Shown: positions 1 to 11,078, numbered from the stretch's first letter. The stretch: 64,000 nt of DNA from an uncultured Acidobacteriaceae bacterium (GCA_903849645.1 CAINJJ010000009.1:1-64000), one strand, 5' to 3'. Made by a program: numbers and translations. Notes: generated by a model from the sequence alone, not told the origin.

Positions 1-941
1 CCGCAGACAGAAAAAGGCCGCAACCAGCGATGGTTGCGGCCTTTGTTTTTACGCGGTGATAGCTCGGACTTGGACTCGCTGCTCTTGAGGCTGCGGTTGA
101 GCACCCGGTCGACCACCTTCTCCACATCGGTGAGGAAGAAGGCGTTGGCGGGCTGCTGCACGGCGACCTGCGTGCCGGTGTGGCCGAGGGCGGAGGCGAT
201 CTCGTTCCAGCGGTAGATTGCGGAGTTGGCGGCCATCACGATGGGCTGGCGGGCCGGCTCGGGCATGGCGAAGTAGGCGGTCCAGACACCCAGCGCAGTC
301 AGAATCAGCCCCTGGTAGACGAGCTGGAGAGTGCTGGTGAGCGACGGCGCCTGCCCAATGAAAGTGGCAATCACAAAGTCGTTGGTCGACATCATCCCAA
401 ACCCCAGGGCGATGCCGAAGGCCACGTCCCGCACCGAGAGGCGGAGGGCGTTCATGCTGAGGCAGAGGAAGGCCAGCAGGCAAAGCTCCAGGACGCTGAC
501 CGCGCGCATGAGGCTGAAGGCCATGTCGGGCAGGATGAGGATGCCGCGATTGCTGTAGGAGATGGTGGCCAGGCTGACGATGACGGAGATAACAGCCGCC
601 CAGCGGAAGATGATCTCGCCGAACTTCATGAGGCCGGAAAACGCGGACAGGGCCGACCGGAAGACCTCAAGAGTGACAAAGAAGAGCAACGCCGCGCTGG
701 CGATGTACACCAGCCAGTAGGTGAAGAAGTAGGCGGCATAGCAGTAGTCGTTGAGCCAGTGACGCGACTGGCCAAAAAGCAAAAGAAGCAGGACTGGCAT
801 CGACACCAGCCGCAGCATCAAATAGCCGTTCATGGCGGGAAAGCGGGAAGTCAGCTTTTTCTTCCAGAACAGCATGGCGAGCGTCGCCCAGAGAAGGAAC
901 TCAGCCACACTCATGACGGACATTGCGAGGTTGAGAGACAT
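1..941 (-). CDS. Multi-pass membrane protein of unknown function, 3' end outside the window
   Basis: The frame from the ATG at 941 is open to the window edge, giving at least 313 residues. It carries about seven hydrophobic stretches (roughly residues 8-26, 40-57, 70-93, 110-130, 142-165, 168-190 and 200-220), then a polar C-terminal tail of about 90 residues. I recognise no catalytic motif, and the family is not one I can name. There is no clear ribosome site before 941, so an internal ATG at 923 or 914 is possible. Oddly, the open frame passes straight through a strong terminator hairpin (11-50) with no in-frame stop, while a TAA in a neighbouring frame (49-51) sits just before that hairpin. 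Either the stop lies just beyond the edge or there is a small indel near the 3' end. Other long frames in this stretch look like shadows. Confidence 0.7.
   Translation of the reverse strand, partial: MSLNLAMSVMSVAEFLLWATLAMLFWKKKLTSRFPAMNGYLMLRLVSMPVLLLLLFGQSRHWLNDYCYAAYFFTYWLVYIASAALLFFVTLEVFRSALSAFSGLMKFGEIIFRWAAVISVIVSLATISYSNRGILILPDMAFSLMRAVSVLELCLLAFLCLSMNALRLSVRDVAFGIALGFGMMSTNDFVIATFIGQAPSLTSTLQLVYQGLILTALGVWTAYFAMPEPARQPIVMAANSAIYRWNEIASALGHTGTQVAVQQPANAFFLTDVEKVVDRVLNRSLKSSESKSELSPRKNKGRNHRWLRPFSVC
11..50 (-). terminator. Bidirectional rho-independent terminator
   Basis: A 10-bp perfect stem GGCCGCAACC/GGTTGCGGCC with a 6-nt loop is flanked by A-rich sequence on the left and T-rich sequence on the right. 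It can therefore end transcription on either strand, including that of the membrane-protein gene read leftwards. Confidence 0.8.
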
Positions 942-1055
942 AGGGAGCCGTTCACCATCCTGAGGACACACTCAGAATAGCGCCGAACGCCTGGGTGCTC
1001 AACAAGAAAGCGCGGGCCAAACATCACACTTTCGTGTCATGCCATGTGCCGGGTC

Positions 1056-1235
1056 TTACTTGGTGGGATTCGGATTGGGGGGGCAGGTGGGGATGTGCGG
1101 GCCGCATCCGGGAACCGGCAGGCTGGCAGTGGCCGACAGGTTGGCAACCATATGAGTCGAGGCGGAGGAGAGCGTGGCGGCGGTGGCGCCGGCGACAACT
1201 ACGGACAAAGCGAAGATACGGATGGCGAGTTTCAT
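1056..1235 (-). CDS. Small secreted peptide, 59 residues
   Basis: The ATG at 1235 is preceded by an AGAGGG ribosome site about 9 nt away. The frame stays open to an upstream start at 1322, but the signal peptide begins at 1235, which fixes the start. The product has a typical export signal (MKLAIRIFALSVVVAG, cleavage near ATA/SSA around residues 20-25). A mature part of about 35 residues ends in a Pro-rich segment with two cysteines six residues apart (CGPHIPTC, then PPNPNP). It could be an extracellular peptide with one disulphide. I recognise no family, although such tiny secreted proteins are common in Acidobacteriota. It is monocistronic, 114 nt from the membrane-protein gene. Confidence 0.6.
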   Translation of the reverse strand: MKLAIRIFALSVVVAGATAATLSSASTHMVANLSATASLPVPGCGPHIPTCPPNPNPTK

Positions 1236-4165
<2,930 letters not shown>

Positions 4166-4191
4166 GTCAGCAGAAGAAGAAGGCAAAACAG

Positions 4192-4243
4192 AACCGGCTC
4201 AAAGGATAAGCGGCAACTCAGCCGCGTATCCCTTGAGCCGGTT
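4192..4243 (+). terminator. Terminator between gyrB and the convergent FG-GAP gene
   Basis: A near-perfect 17-bp stem (AACCGGCTCAAAGGATA pairing with TATCCCTTGAGCCGGTT) is followed by TTTT on the plus strand. It lies between convergent genes and probably serves both. Confidence 0.85.
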
Positions 4244-4263
4244 TTGATTGCAGACCGCTCAGT

Positions 4264-6114
4264 CTACTTCCCTTCCCCTTCGGTCAGGGTGACAATGCGG
4301 TCTACGCCGGGGACCGTGAACTTCTCCACCTTGCCGCCGGGCCAGTGGACCTCAATGGCGTCGACCGTGGTCGCCTGCCCCAGCCCGAAGTGCTGGCGGA
4401 AGTCGTTGGAAGAGAGATAGCTGCCGCCGCTGAGCACGTCGGCGCGCTGCTTCATGCCGTTGGCGGTTACGTAGACGGTGGCGCCGACGGCGTCGTAAAC
4501 AGTTCTATGATTAGGCGCGGCTTTGCCGGTGACAAGCCTCAGCTCCAGCCAGTGGTTCTTGTCCGGCGAGACGTTGCGCAGCAGCACCGGGTGGCCGTCC
4601 ATCACGTTGATGACGGCGTCGAGTTTGCCGTCGTTGAAGAGGTCGCCCACGGCCATGCCGCGGCCGGCGATGACGTCGGCCAGCCCGGTGCCATCGACGG
4701 CCGGAACAGCCTCGAAGTTCTTGCCGCCGATGTTGTGGAAGAGCATGGGGCGCTCGGCCCAGCTTGTGCCCCAGGCGTACTTGTCGGCCTGCGGGTAGAC
4801 GTGGCCGTCGGACATGAGGAGGTCGCGCCAGCCGTCGTTGTCGTAGTCCAGAAAAGCGTCGCCCCAACTGAGGAAGGGCACGGAGACCTCGCCCAGGCCG
4901 AGCTGGTAGCTGATGTCGGTCAGGTTGGCGTCGCCCTCGTTGCGGTAGAAGGGCTTGTAGTCGTCGGAGAAGGTGGTGTTGAAGATGGCCAGCATGCCGT
5001 TGTTCTGGTAGTCGCCCACGGCAATGCCCATGGACGCGGTCTCGCGCCCGGCCTCGTTCAGGGCGTAGCCGGAGGCGTAGCTCACATCGTCAAACGTCCC
5101 GTCGCCCTTGCTGAGGTAGAGGTAGTTGGGCGTGGAGTCGTTGCCCACCAGCAGGTCGGGCTTGCCGTCGTTGTTGATGTCCACAAACAGCGCGCCCAGG
5201 CCGTAGTAGCCCGGCTTGTCGGCCACGCCCGCTTTTTCGCTCACGTCGGTGAAGGTCCCGTCGCCGTTGTTGTGGAAGAGGTGGTCCGGCTCACCCTTGA
5301 GGCCGCGCGGCCCGCAGGCGACAGCCTCGCCGCGGAAGGTGCAGAAGGCGTTGTTGCTGCCGCCGGTCGCCGCGGGCAGGTTGTCCCAGTCCCAGTGGAT
5401 GTAGCCGGCGACGAACAAGTCGAGGCGGCCGTCGCCATCGTAGTCGCCAAAGGTGGCGCTGGAGGACCAGTTGCCGAGTTGGACGCCGGCCTTTTCCGCC
5501 ATGTCGGTAAAGGTGCCGTCGTGGTTGTTGTGGTAGAGCCGGTTCCGGCCGACGTTGGAGACGAAGATGTCCGGCCAGCCGTCGTTGTCATAGTCGGCAA
5601 TGGCCACGCCCGTGCCCCAGCGGTCGTTGGTCACGCCCGCTTTGGCGGCCACTTCGGTAAAGGTGCCGTCGTGGTTGTTGTGAAAGAGCGCGGCGTGGGG
5701 TGGGGATGCCTTGCCGGTGAGCGCGTCCACGGTGGAGCCGTTGACCAGGTAGATGTCGAGCCAGCCGTCGTTGTCGTAGTCGATGAGGCCCACGCCCGAG
5801 CCTTTGGTCTCAATGATGTAGTTCTTCTCCGGTGTGCCCATCTTGTGGGTCCAGCGGGTCAGGCCCGCCTTCTCGGAGTCGTCGATGAAGACCACGGGGC
5901 CGGTTTTGACAAAGCCGCCGGCGGTGATGGGCCGGTGCTTCTCGTCAAACTGGGGCGCGTGGGAAGAGGTGACCTCGGGGCCGGGCTTTGCCGCCTGGCC
6001 GGCCGCCTGGGCCTGGGGAACAGAGCCGGGAGCAGGAGCCTGGGCCGTGAGAAGCGCGGGGACTCCCGCCGCCAGCAGTCCCAGGACAGTGGTGGTGCGC
6101 AGTGCCTCAAACAT
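4264..6114 (-). CDS. Secreted FG-GAP/VCBS repeat protein with ASPIC/UnbV C-terminus (CRTAC1 family)
   Basis: A 616-residue exported protein. A signal peptide (MFEALRTTTVLGLLAAG, cleavage near LLTAQA) is followed by a series of repeats of the type DYDNDGWLDIYLVNG, FGDYDGDGRLDLFVAG and DINNDGKPDLLVGN. These DxDxDG loops bind calcium in seven-bladed beta-propellers of the FG-GAP/VCBS type. The last 110 residues match the ASPIC/UnbV domain (HWLELRLVTG, VGATVYVTANG, HFGLGQATTVD, VHWPGGKVEKF). Such proteins are very common in Acidobacteriota and Planctomycetota; their role is unknown, probably cell-surface or polysaccharide related. The start at 6114 was chosen because it begins the signal peptide and lies 7 nt after a TATACT element. 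The open frame extends to 6186 without support. Confidence 0.9.
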   Translation of the reverse strand: MFEALRTTTVLGLLAAGVPALLTAQAPAPGSVPQAQAAGQAAKPGPEVTSSHAPQFDEKHRPITAGGFVKTGPVVFIDDSEKAGLTRWTHKMGTPEKNYIIETKGSGVGLIDYDNDGWLDIYLVNGSTVDALTGKASPPHAALFHNNHDGTFTEVAAKAGVTNDRWGTGVAIADYDNDGWPDIFVSNVGRNRLYHNNHDGTFTDMAEKAGVQLGNWSSSATFGDYDGDGRLDLFVAGYIHWDWDNLPAATGGSNNAFCTFRGEAVACGPRGLKGEPDHLFHNNGDGTFTDVSEKAGVADKPGYYGLGALFVDINNDGKPDLLVGNDSTPNYLYLSKGDGTFDDVSYASGYALNEAGRETASMGIAVGDYQNNGMLAIFNTTFSDDYKPFYRNEGDANLTDISYQLGLGEVSVPFLSWGDAFLDYDNDGWRDLLMSDGHVYPQADKYAWGTSWAERPMLFHNIGGKNFEAVPAVDGTGLADVIAGRGMAVGDLFNDGKLDAVINVMDGHPVLLRNVSPDKNHWLELRLVTGKAAPNHRTVYDAVGATVYVTANGMKQRADVLSGGSYLSSNDFRQHFGLGQATTVDAIEVHWPGGKVEKFTVPGVDRIVTLTEGEGK

Positions 6115-6121
6115 GGGTGCA

Positions 6122-6127
6122 AGTATA
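6122..6127 (-). promoter_or_regulatory. -10 element of a likely leaderless promoter for the FG-GAP gene
   Basis: TATACT on the minus strand ends 7 nt before the ATG at 6114. Transcription would begin at or next to the start codon. No ribosome site is visible, which fits leaderless translation. The -35 region is weak. Confidence 0.5.
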
Positions 6128-6389
6128 CGGGGCGAAGCGCGGGTCAGAGTATCGACCAAAGGATGGATGGCGGCGCGGGAAGCCATGCTGGCTGCGGACC
6201 GGATTGGAGCGGGGCAGAAGATTCTGTGATTTGGGTCGCATTGCCGCCCTCATCCGAGGGTATAGGATGCTTGGTTGGCATCGGGAAGCGCTCGCTTCGT
6301 GTGCCGATGGAGAGCAGTGACTGCCGTCACGGGACGGCACTTTGGACACTGCTAGTCTAAAAAGCGACCTCAAGGTCTCAAGGGGCATC

Positions 6390-7502
6390 ATGCATCTTTA
6401 TCCCGCAGTCGATCCCATTCCCTTGCCCGCGCCAATCTGGCTTTTGAAGCTCTTGCATATTGTGACGCTGGCGCTGCACTTTGTTGCCGTGGAGATGCTG
6501 CTTGGCGGACTGCTGCTGGCGGTTCTGCTGAGCTTGTTCCGCGGTTCGCCTCAATCGATGACTGCCGCCCGGGCGCTTGCGCGGCGCATGACGGTGGTGA
6601 TGACCTACGTGATCAACCTGGGTGTGCCGCCGCTGCTTTTTGCGCAAGTGCTCTATGGGCGGGCGCTTTACACGTCGAGCGTGCTGATCGGCATCTACTG
6701 GATCTCGATCATCGGGCTGCTGACGCTGGCCTACTGGCTGCTGTATCAGTTCACGGGGCGGCTGGAGGCGGGCAAATCAGCCTGGTGGGCGGGGCTGGGC
6801 GCCTGGCTGCTGGCAGGCTCCATTGCACGCCTCCTCTCCACCAACATGACCCTGATGCTGCGGCCGGATGTGTGGAAACAGATGTACTCCGCCTCGGCCA
6901 TGGGGGCGCTGCTGCCGCCGCGCGATGCGACGCTCGAGCCGCGCTGGCTCATGATGATGGCCGGCGGCTTTTTTGTCGGCGGCCTGTGGATGGTCTACCT
7001 GGGCGGCCGCTCCACCTTCAATGCGGAAGAAAAGAAGTTTCTGGCCGGGTTCGGCGGCAAGGTGGCCGCGCTCTGCGGTGTGGTCTACCTGGTGGCCGGA
7101 CTGTGGGCGGCCTCTGTGCAGCCTGAGGCGGTCAGGGCCGGGCTCCATACCGATGCCCTCTACAAGTTCGCGGGCTTTGCCGGCTACGGCTGGGTGGCGC
7201 TGGTAGCGGTGGCCGTGCTGCTGGCCGCGGCCGCGGGCTTTGCCCGGCTCACCGCGAGTTGGGTGGGCTGGGTTGTTGCTCTGGTGGCGCTGCTGGTGGA
7301 GATCATGCTGGTGGTCTATCGCGACGGCGTGCGCGACCTTTCGCTGCTGGCGCAGGGCTACAACGTGTGGGACCGTGTGGTGGTCACCAACTGGTGGGTG
7401 GTGGGGCTGTTCCTGGGGCTCTTTGTCGCCGGCCTGGGCGTGGTGGGCTGGCTCATTTCCGTTGTGGCGCGGGCCAGAAAAACCATGGAAGGGGCGGCAT
7501 AG
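6390..7502 (+). CDS. Polytopic membrane protein of a respiratory operon
   Basis: A 370-residue, very hydrophobic protein with about nine to ten membrane helices. The ATG at 6390 has an AAGGGG ribosome site; the frame is open from 6342, but that start has none. Features include LLHIVTLALHFVAVEMLLGG in the first helix, with two histidines that could ligate haem, and NLGVPPLLFAQVLYG in the third. The first helix loosely resembles the haem-bearing start of cytochrome bd subunit I proteins. The gene directly precedes the Rieske protein (2 nt gap to its ATG) and shares an operon with a bd-like subunit, so a partner membrane subunit of that complex is the best guess. This is inferred from context; I cannot name the family firmly. 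Confidence 0.75.
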   Translation: MHLYPAVDPIPLPAPIWLLKLLHIVTLALHFVAVEMLLGGLLLAVLLSLFRGSPQSMTAARALARRMTVVMTYVINLGVPPLLFAQVLYGRALYTSSVLIGIYWISIIGLLTLAYWLLYQFTGRLEAGKSAWWAGLGAWLLAGSIARLLSTNMTLMLRPDVWKQMYSASAMGALLPPRDATLEPRWLMMMAGGFFVGGLWMVYLGGRSTFNAEEKKFLAGFGGKVAALCGVVYLVAGLWAASVQPEAVRAGLHTDALYKFAGFAGYGWVALVAVAVLLAAAAGFARLTASWVGWVVALVALLVEIMLVVYRDGVRDLSLLAQGYNVWDRVVVTNWWVVGLFLGLFVAGLGVVGWLISVVARARKTMEGAA

Positions 7503-7504
7503 CG

Positions 7505-7987
7505 ATGAGCGAAGAGATCAAGATCGTACCGGTTGCTGAAGAACCAGGGGAGACCAACACGCGCCGCGCCTTTCTGGCCGCCGCGGGAGCCGCGGGCCTG
7601 GCCTATACCGTGGCCCTGGCTTACCCCATCTACCGCTACCTGGCCTCACCGCAGGAGATGGCGATGAACGCCACGGCGGTGACCGAGGTGAGCCTCAAGG
7701 ACGCGCAGAAGCTGCCCACAGGCTCGGTGCTCATGTTCAAGTTCGGCACCTCCCCGGCCATGCTCATCCACCTGCAGGACGGCGCCTGGGTGGCGCTGAC
7801 CGCGGTGTGCACGCACCTGGGGTGCACGGTGCAGTATGAGCCCCAGGCCAATCGCATCCACTGCGCCTGCCACGGCGGGGTCTATGACTCGCGCACCGGC
7901 GCCAACGTGAGCGGGCCTCCGCCCAAGCCGCTGAAGCTCTTCAAGGTGGCCGTCAACGAGACCGGCGTGGAAGTTTCGCGTACCTAG
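7505..7987 (+). CDS. Rieske [2Fe-2S] iron-sulphur protein
   Basis: The iron-sulphur subunit of a cytochrome bc-type complex, 160 residues, which accepts electrons from quinol on the outer face of the membrane. The N-terminus has a Tat-like anchor (TRRAFLAAAGAAGLAY, then a hydrophobic helix). The cluster-binding boxes CTHLGC and CACHGG (two Cys and two His ligands) are intact near residues 101 and 118. The prior gene ends 2 nt before the ATG, and GGGG within that gene's end supplies the ribosome site. The frame is open upstream inside the previous gene, which is overlap without meaning. It is followed 19 nt later by cytochrome b. Confidence 0.93.
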   Translation: MSEEIKIVPVAEEPGETNTRRAFLAAAGAAGLAYTVALAYPIYRYLASPQEMAMNATAVTEVSLKDAQKLPTGSVLMFKFGTSPAMLIHLQDGAWVALTAVCTHLGCTVQYEPQANRIHCACHGGVYDSRTGANVSGPPPKPLKLFKVAVNETGVEVSRT

Positions 7988-8006
7988 CGCACAAAAGGAA
8001 AAGGGC

Positions 8007-9095
8007 ATGACTTCAAAGACCATTGCAAGCTCGATCTACGACTGGGTCGATGAGCGCCTCGGCCTGACGGAACTGGCCGCCTTCGCGCGCCATAAAACGG
8101 TCCCGGTGCACTCGCAATCCTTCTGGTACTACTGGGGCGGCATCTCGCTGTTCCTCTTCCTGGTGCAGTGCTTCACGGGAGTGCTGCTGCTGGTCTATTA
8201 CCGGCCGGGGGCGGAAGCCTACGAGTCGGTGCGGCAGATCAACTTTGTGATGCACTTTGGATGGCTCATCCGCTCGGCCCACTCGTGGTCGGCGAACCTG
8301 ATGATCTTCGCCATCCTGGTGCACATGTTCTCGGTCTACTTCATGAAGGCCTACCGCAAGCCGCGGGAGTTTGGCTGGCTGAGCGGCATGGCGCTGCTGG
8401 GCGTGGCGTCGGTCTTCGGCTTCTCCGGCTACCTGCTGCCCATGGATGAGCTGAGCTACTTTGCGACCAAAGTGGGGCTGGAGATTCCGGCGGCGATTCC
8501 GTGGATTGGCCCTATCATCGCCGACATGCTGCGCGGCGGGCCGGACGTGAGCGAGTTTACCGTGCAGCGGTTCTTTGCCCTGCACGTGGTGGTGCTGCCG
8601 GGCATCTTTTTGCCGCTGCTGGGCTTTCACCTGTGGCTGGTGCAGCGGCACGGCAACGCGGCTCCGCCCTCGGTCGAGGCGCTGCCCAAGGCCGAGCGCA
8701 AGTCCATGCCCTTCATGCCCAACTTCCTGGTCAAGGACCTGGCCATGTGGCTCATCTCGCTCAATATTCTTGCGCTGCTGGCCTCGGTCTTTCCGTGGAC
8801 CCTGGGCAAGCCCGCCGACGCGCTGGTTCCCGCGCCTCCGGGCATTCATCCCGAGTGGTATTTCATGAGCCCCTTCGAGATGCTCAAGCTGCTGGGCAAC
8901 GTGCTGCCCGGCGAGTCCGGAGAGATCGCCGGACTGCTCCTGTTCACGCTGGGCATCGGTCTGTGGGTGCTCATTCCGTTCTACGATTCGACGCGGGAGT
9001 CAGGACAGCGCGGCCGCGCCGCCCACTACTTTGGCCTGCTGGCGATCTTCGCCCTGCTGGCCACGACCATCATTGGGTACTGGACGATTCGGTAG
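8007..9095 (+). CDS. Cytochrome b of a Rieske/cytochrome b complex, b6-type haem spacing
   Basis: A 362-residue diheme membrane subunit that oxidises quinol. It contains both the b6-like N-terminal four helices and a subunit IV-like C-terminal part in one chain. The first His pair is in HSWSANLMIFAILVH (13 residues between), near residues 92 and 106. The second is in HVVVLPGIFLPLLGFH (14 residues between), the spacing typical of b6f and Firmicutes proteins rather than mitochondrial bc1. The quinol-site motif PEWY is present (HPEWYFMSPFEML). An AAAGGAAAAGGG ribosome site precedes the ATG. No cytochrome c1 or f gene follows. The next operon member after the inserted cassette supplies a c-type haem instead. 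Confidence 0.93.
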   Translation: MTSKTIASSIYDWVDERLGLTELAAFARHKTVPVHSQSFWYYWGGISLFLFLVQCFTGVLLLVYYRPGAEAYESVRQINFVMHFGWLIRSAHSWSANLMIFAILVHMFSVYFMKAYRKPREFGWLSGMALLGVASVFGFSGYLLPMDELSYFATKVGLEIPAAIPWIGPIIADMLRGGPDVSEFTVQRFFALHVVVLPGIFLPLLGFHLWLVQRHGNAAPPSVEALPKAERKSMPFMPNFLVKDLAMWLISLNILALLASVFPWTLGKPADALVPAPPGIHPEWYFMSPFEMLKLLGNVLPGESGEIAGLLLFTLGIGLWVLIPFYDSTRESGQRGRAAHYFGLLAIFALLATTIIGYWTIR

Positions 9096-9097
9096 GG

Positions 9098-9140
9098 CAG
9101 TGGACGAGTGAAGAAGTGAAGAAGTGAACGAGTGAAGAAG
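9098..9140 (+). repeat. Simple repeat, left border of the four-helix-bundle cassette
   Basis: Four to five imperfect units of the type GTGAAGAA or GTGAACGA in tandem (for example GTGAAGAAGTGAACGAG). The inverse sequence occurs at 9579-9642 on the other side of the gene, so the gene is framed by inverted copies. Confidence 0.8.
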
Positions 9141-9160
9141 CCTAGAGAGCGGAGCGCGAT

Positions 9161-9556
9161 GTGATTGTCGATAAGCCCAGGACGAGAACGGCCGTGCAAA
9201 CTTTCCGCGATCTTCAGGTTTGGCAAAGGTCGATGGAGTTGACCGTTGCTATCTATCGGCTCACGCAGCACTTCCCTCGTGAAGAAGCTTTCGGACTCAC
9301 CTCGCAGGTGAGACGTTCTGCGATCTCCGTTCCAAGCAACATTGCTGAAGGGCACGGGCGTATGAACCCGCGCGAGTTCAAACGCTTCCTTCTTATCGCA
9401 CGCGCCTCGAATTGCGAACTGCAAACCCAGTTGGAACTCTCTAATGTGTTGGGCTTTGCAGAAGCCCAACTGCTCAACACTGCCCAAGGATATTCAAATG
9501 AAGTTGAGAAGATGCTCTTTACGTTGTTAGGCAAGCTAAAGAACAACAGCGGCTAA
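9161..9556 (+). CDS. Four-helix-bundle protein (S23/23S rRNA-intervening-sequence family)
   Basis: 131 residues from a GTG at 9161, with GGAG 7 nt upstream. It has the family pattern: FRDLQVWQRSMELTVAIYRL, LTSQVRRSAISVPSNIAEGH, EFKRFLLIARASNCELQTQL and a last helix with EVEKMLFTLLGKL. Members fold as a four-helix bundle and form pentamers; they occur inside rRNA intervening sequences, as accessory proteins of diversity-generating retroelements (Avd), or alone. No reverse transcriptase or variable repeat lies near this one. It interrupts a respiratory operon, has visibly lower GC than its neighbours and is bounded by inverted simple repeats, so it looks like an inserted cassette. Its function is unknown. 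Confidence 0.88.
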   Translation: MIVDKPRTRTAVQTFRDLQVWQRSMELTVAIYRLTQHFPREEAFGLTSQVRRSAISVPSNIAEGHGRMNPREFKRFLLIARASNCELQTQLELSNVLGFAEAQLLNTAQGYSNEVEKMLFTLLGKLKNNSG

Positions 9557-9578
9557 GGCCGGAAACCAGCTCCTTCCA

Positions 9579-9642
9579 TTCACTACTTCACTTGTTCACT
9601 TCTTCACTCGGTCACTGGTTCACTTCTTCACTCGTTCACTGG
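9579..9642 (+). repeat. Simple repeat, right border of the four-helix-bundle cassette (inverted)
   Basis: A tandem of TTCACTTC, TTCACTCG and TTCACTGG-like units ends 8 nt before the next start codon. It is the inverted counterpart of the repeat at 9098-9140. Confidence 0.8.
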
Positions 9643-9650
9643 AGTCAACA

Positions 9651-11051
9651 ATGAACTATCCATTCTGGGACATTCCGTTTCTCGGCTCCGGCTGGGTCAT
9701 CGGCATCATCGCCATCTTCCATGTCATGATCTCGCAGTTCGCGGTGGGCGGCGGCGTTTATCTGCCCATGGCGGAGCGCAAGGCGCTGGCCATGAAGGAC
9801 CCCGAGGCGCGCGCGGCGTGGCTTGCTCAAATCGCCAGCCACTCCAAGTTCTTTCTCATCCTCACCGGCGTCTTCGGCACGGTGTCGGGCGTGGGCATTT
9901 GGTTTGCCATCGGCCTCACCCACCCGGAGGCCACCAGTACCCTGATTCACAACTTCGTCTTCGGCTGGGCCATGGAGTGGGTTTTCTTCATGGTCGAGCT
10001 CACCACTATCGCCGTCTACTACTACACCTGGGGCAAGATCGACGAGAAGCTCCACCTGACCGTCGGCTGGGTCTATGCCGTGGCTTCGGTCTTTACCCTC
10101 GTCATCATCAACGGCATTCTGACCTTCATGCTGACGCCGGGCGACACCTGGCTGGGCGTTGCCGGTACCGGGCAGGAAGCCAGCAAGTTCTGGAACGCAT
10201 TCTTCAACCCCACCTACTGGCCCAGCCTTCTGCTGCGTACCTGCGTATGCTGCGCGCTGGCCGGCATCTGGGCGCTCATCACCGCAAGCCGCATCGACGG
10301 CGACAAACAGCCCGCGCTCAAGACCAGCATGGTCCGGTGGAGCGTCAAGTGGCTGGTGCCTTCGTTCGTGGCCACGCCCTTCCTGATGATCTGGTACCTG
10401 TGGATGGTGCCCGAGTCGCAGCGCGCGCTGCTCACGCTGGGCATTGACACCATCGGCTCCGGCACCTTCTCGACCGTCACGCGCATCGCCCTGCTCATCA
10501 TCGTGACCTCGGCCACCATTGTGGGCGTGGCCTACTACCTGGCCTATCGCAACCCGCTGGAGTTCAACCTGTCGCACGCCATCGCCGTGCTGCTGCTGGC
10601 GCTGATCGCCACCGGCTCCGGCGAATACGCCCGCGAGATGCTGCGCAAGCCCTTCGTCATCGGCCGCTGGATGTATTCGAACGGCGTGCGCGTGAAGGAT
10701 GTGGAGCGCATCAACACCGAAGGCTACCTGGCGCGCACGGAGTGGACATGGCGCGGGTCGGCAAGCAGCTACTCCCGCGGCGAGGCCATCTTCCGCGGCC
10801 AGTGCGGCTCCTGCCACACCCTGGGCGGCTATCGCCCGCTCAATGAATTGCTGGCGGGCCGCGACCGCGTGAACATCGGCAACTTTCTCACCATGCTCCA
10901 TGAGTACAAGCCCGACTCGCCCTATCGCCGCTTCATGCCGCCCATGGTGGGAACAAAACAGGACGTGGACGACCTGACGAACTTCCTCAACGCGCAGGTC
11001 AATCCGCCCGCGCCGGTTGCGAAGAAGCCCGTGATGACCGCGCAGAAGTAG
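9651..11051 (+). CDS. Cytochrome bd-like oxidase subunit I with C-terminal c-type haem domain
   Basis: A 466-residue protein. The first 330 residues form about nine helices like CydA: first-helix histidine in FHVMISQFAVGGG, acidic pair in WAMEWVFFMVEL (counterpart of the proton-path glutamates), and IINGILTFMLTPG. The last 100 residues form a soluble cytochrome c domain with CGSCH near residue 385. The stretch where CydA has its b558 histidine reads LLLRTCVCC, so that ligand may be absent. There is no obvious quinol-loop region. It resembles bd-superfamily members carrying haem c; that family assignment is from memory. It lies in the same operon as the Rieske and cytochrome b genes and could accept their electrons. 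There is no strong ribosome site, because the inverted repeat runs to within 8 nt of the ATG. Confidence 0.85.
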   Translation: MNYPFWDIPFLGSGWVIGIIAIFHVMISQFAVGGGVYLPMAERKALAMKDPEARAAWLAQIASHSKFFLILTGVFGTVSGVGIWFAIGLTHPEATSTLIHNFVFGWAMEWVFFMVELTTIAVYYYTWGKIDEKLHLTVGWVYAVASVFTLVIINGILTFMLTPGDTWLGVAGTGQEASKFWNAFFNPTYWPSLLLRTCVCCALAGIWALITASRIDGDKQPALKTSMVRWSVKWLVPSFVATPFLMIWYLWMVPESQRALLTLGIDTIGSGTFSTVTRIALLIIVTSATIVGVAYYLAYRNPLEFNLSHAIAVLLLALIATGSGEYAREMLRKPFVIGRWMYSNGVRVKDVERINTEGYLARTEWTWRGSASSYSRGEAIFRGQCGSCHTLGGYRPLNELLAGRDRVNIGNFLTMLHEYKPDSPYRRFMPPMVGTKQDVDDLTNFLNAQVNPPAPVAKKPVMTAQK

Positions 11052-11078
11052 TTACAGGCTCGACTTGGCGTCAACCGC

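Noticed and set aside
180..980. 266-residue plus-strand frame over the first membrane-protein gene
   Set aside because: Gly/His/Asp/Glu-rich shadow; the minus frame shows clear membrane helices.
9161..9556. Avd protein of a diversity-generating retroelement
   Set aside because: The fold family matches, but no reverse transcriptase, template repeat or variable target is found nearby.
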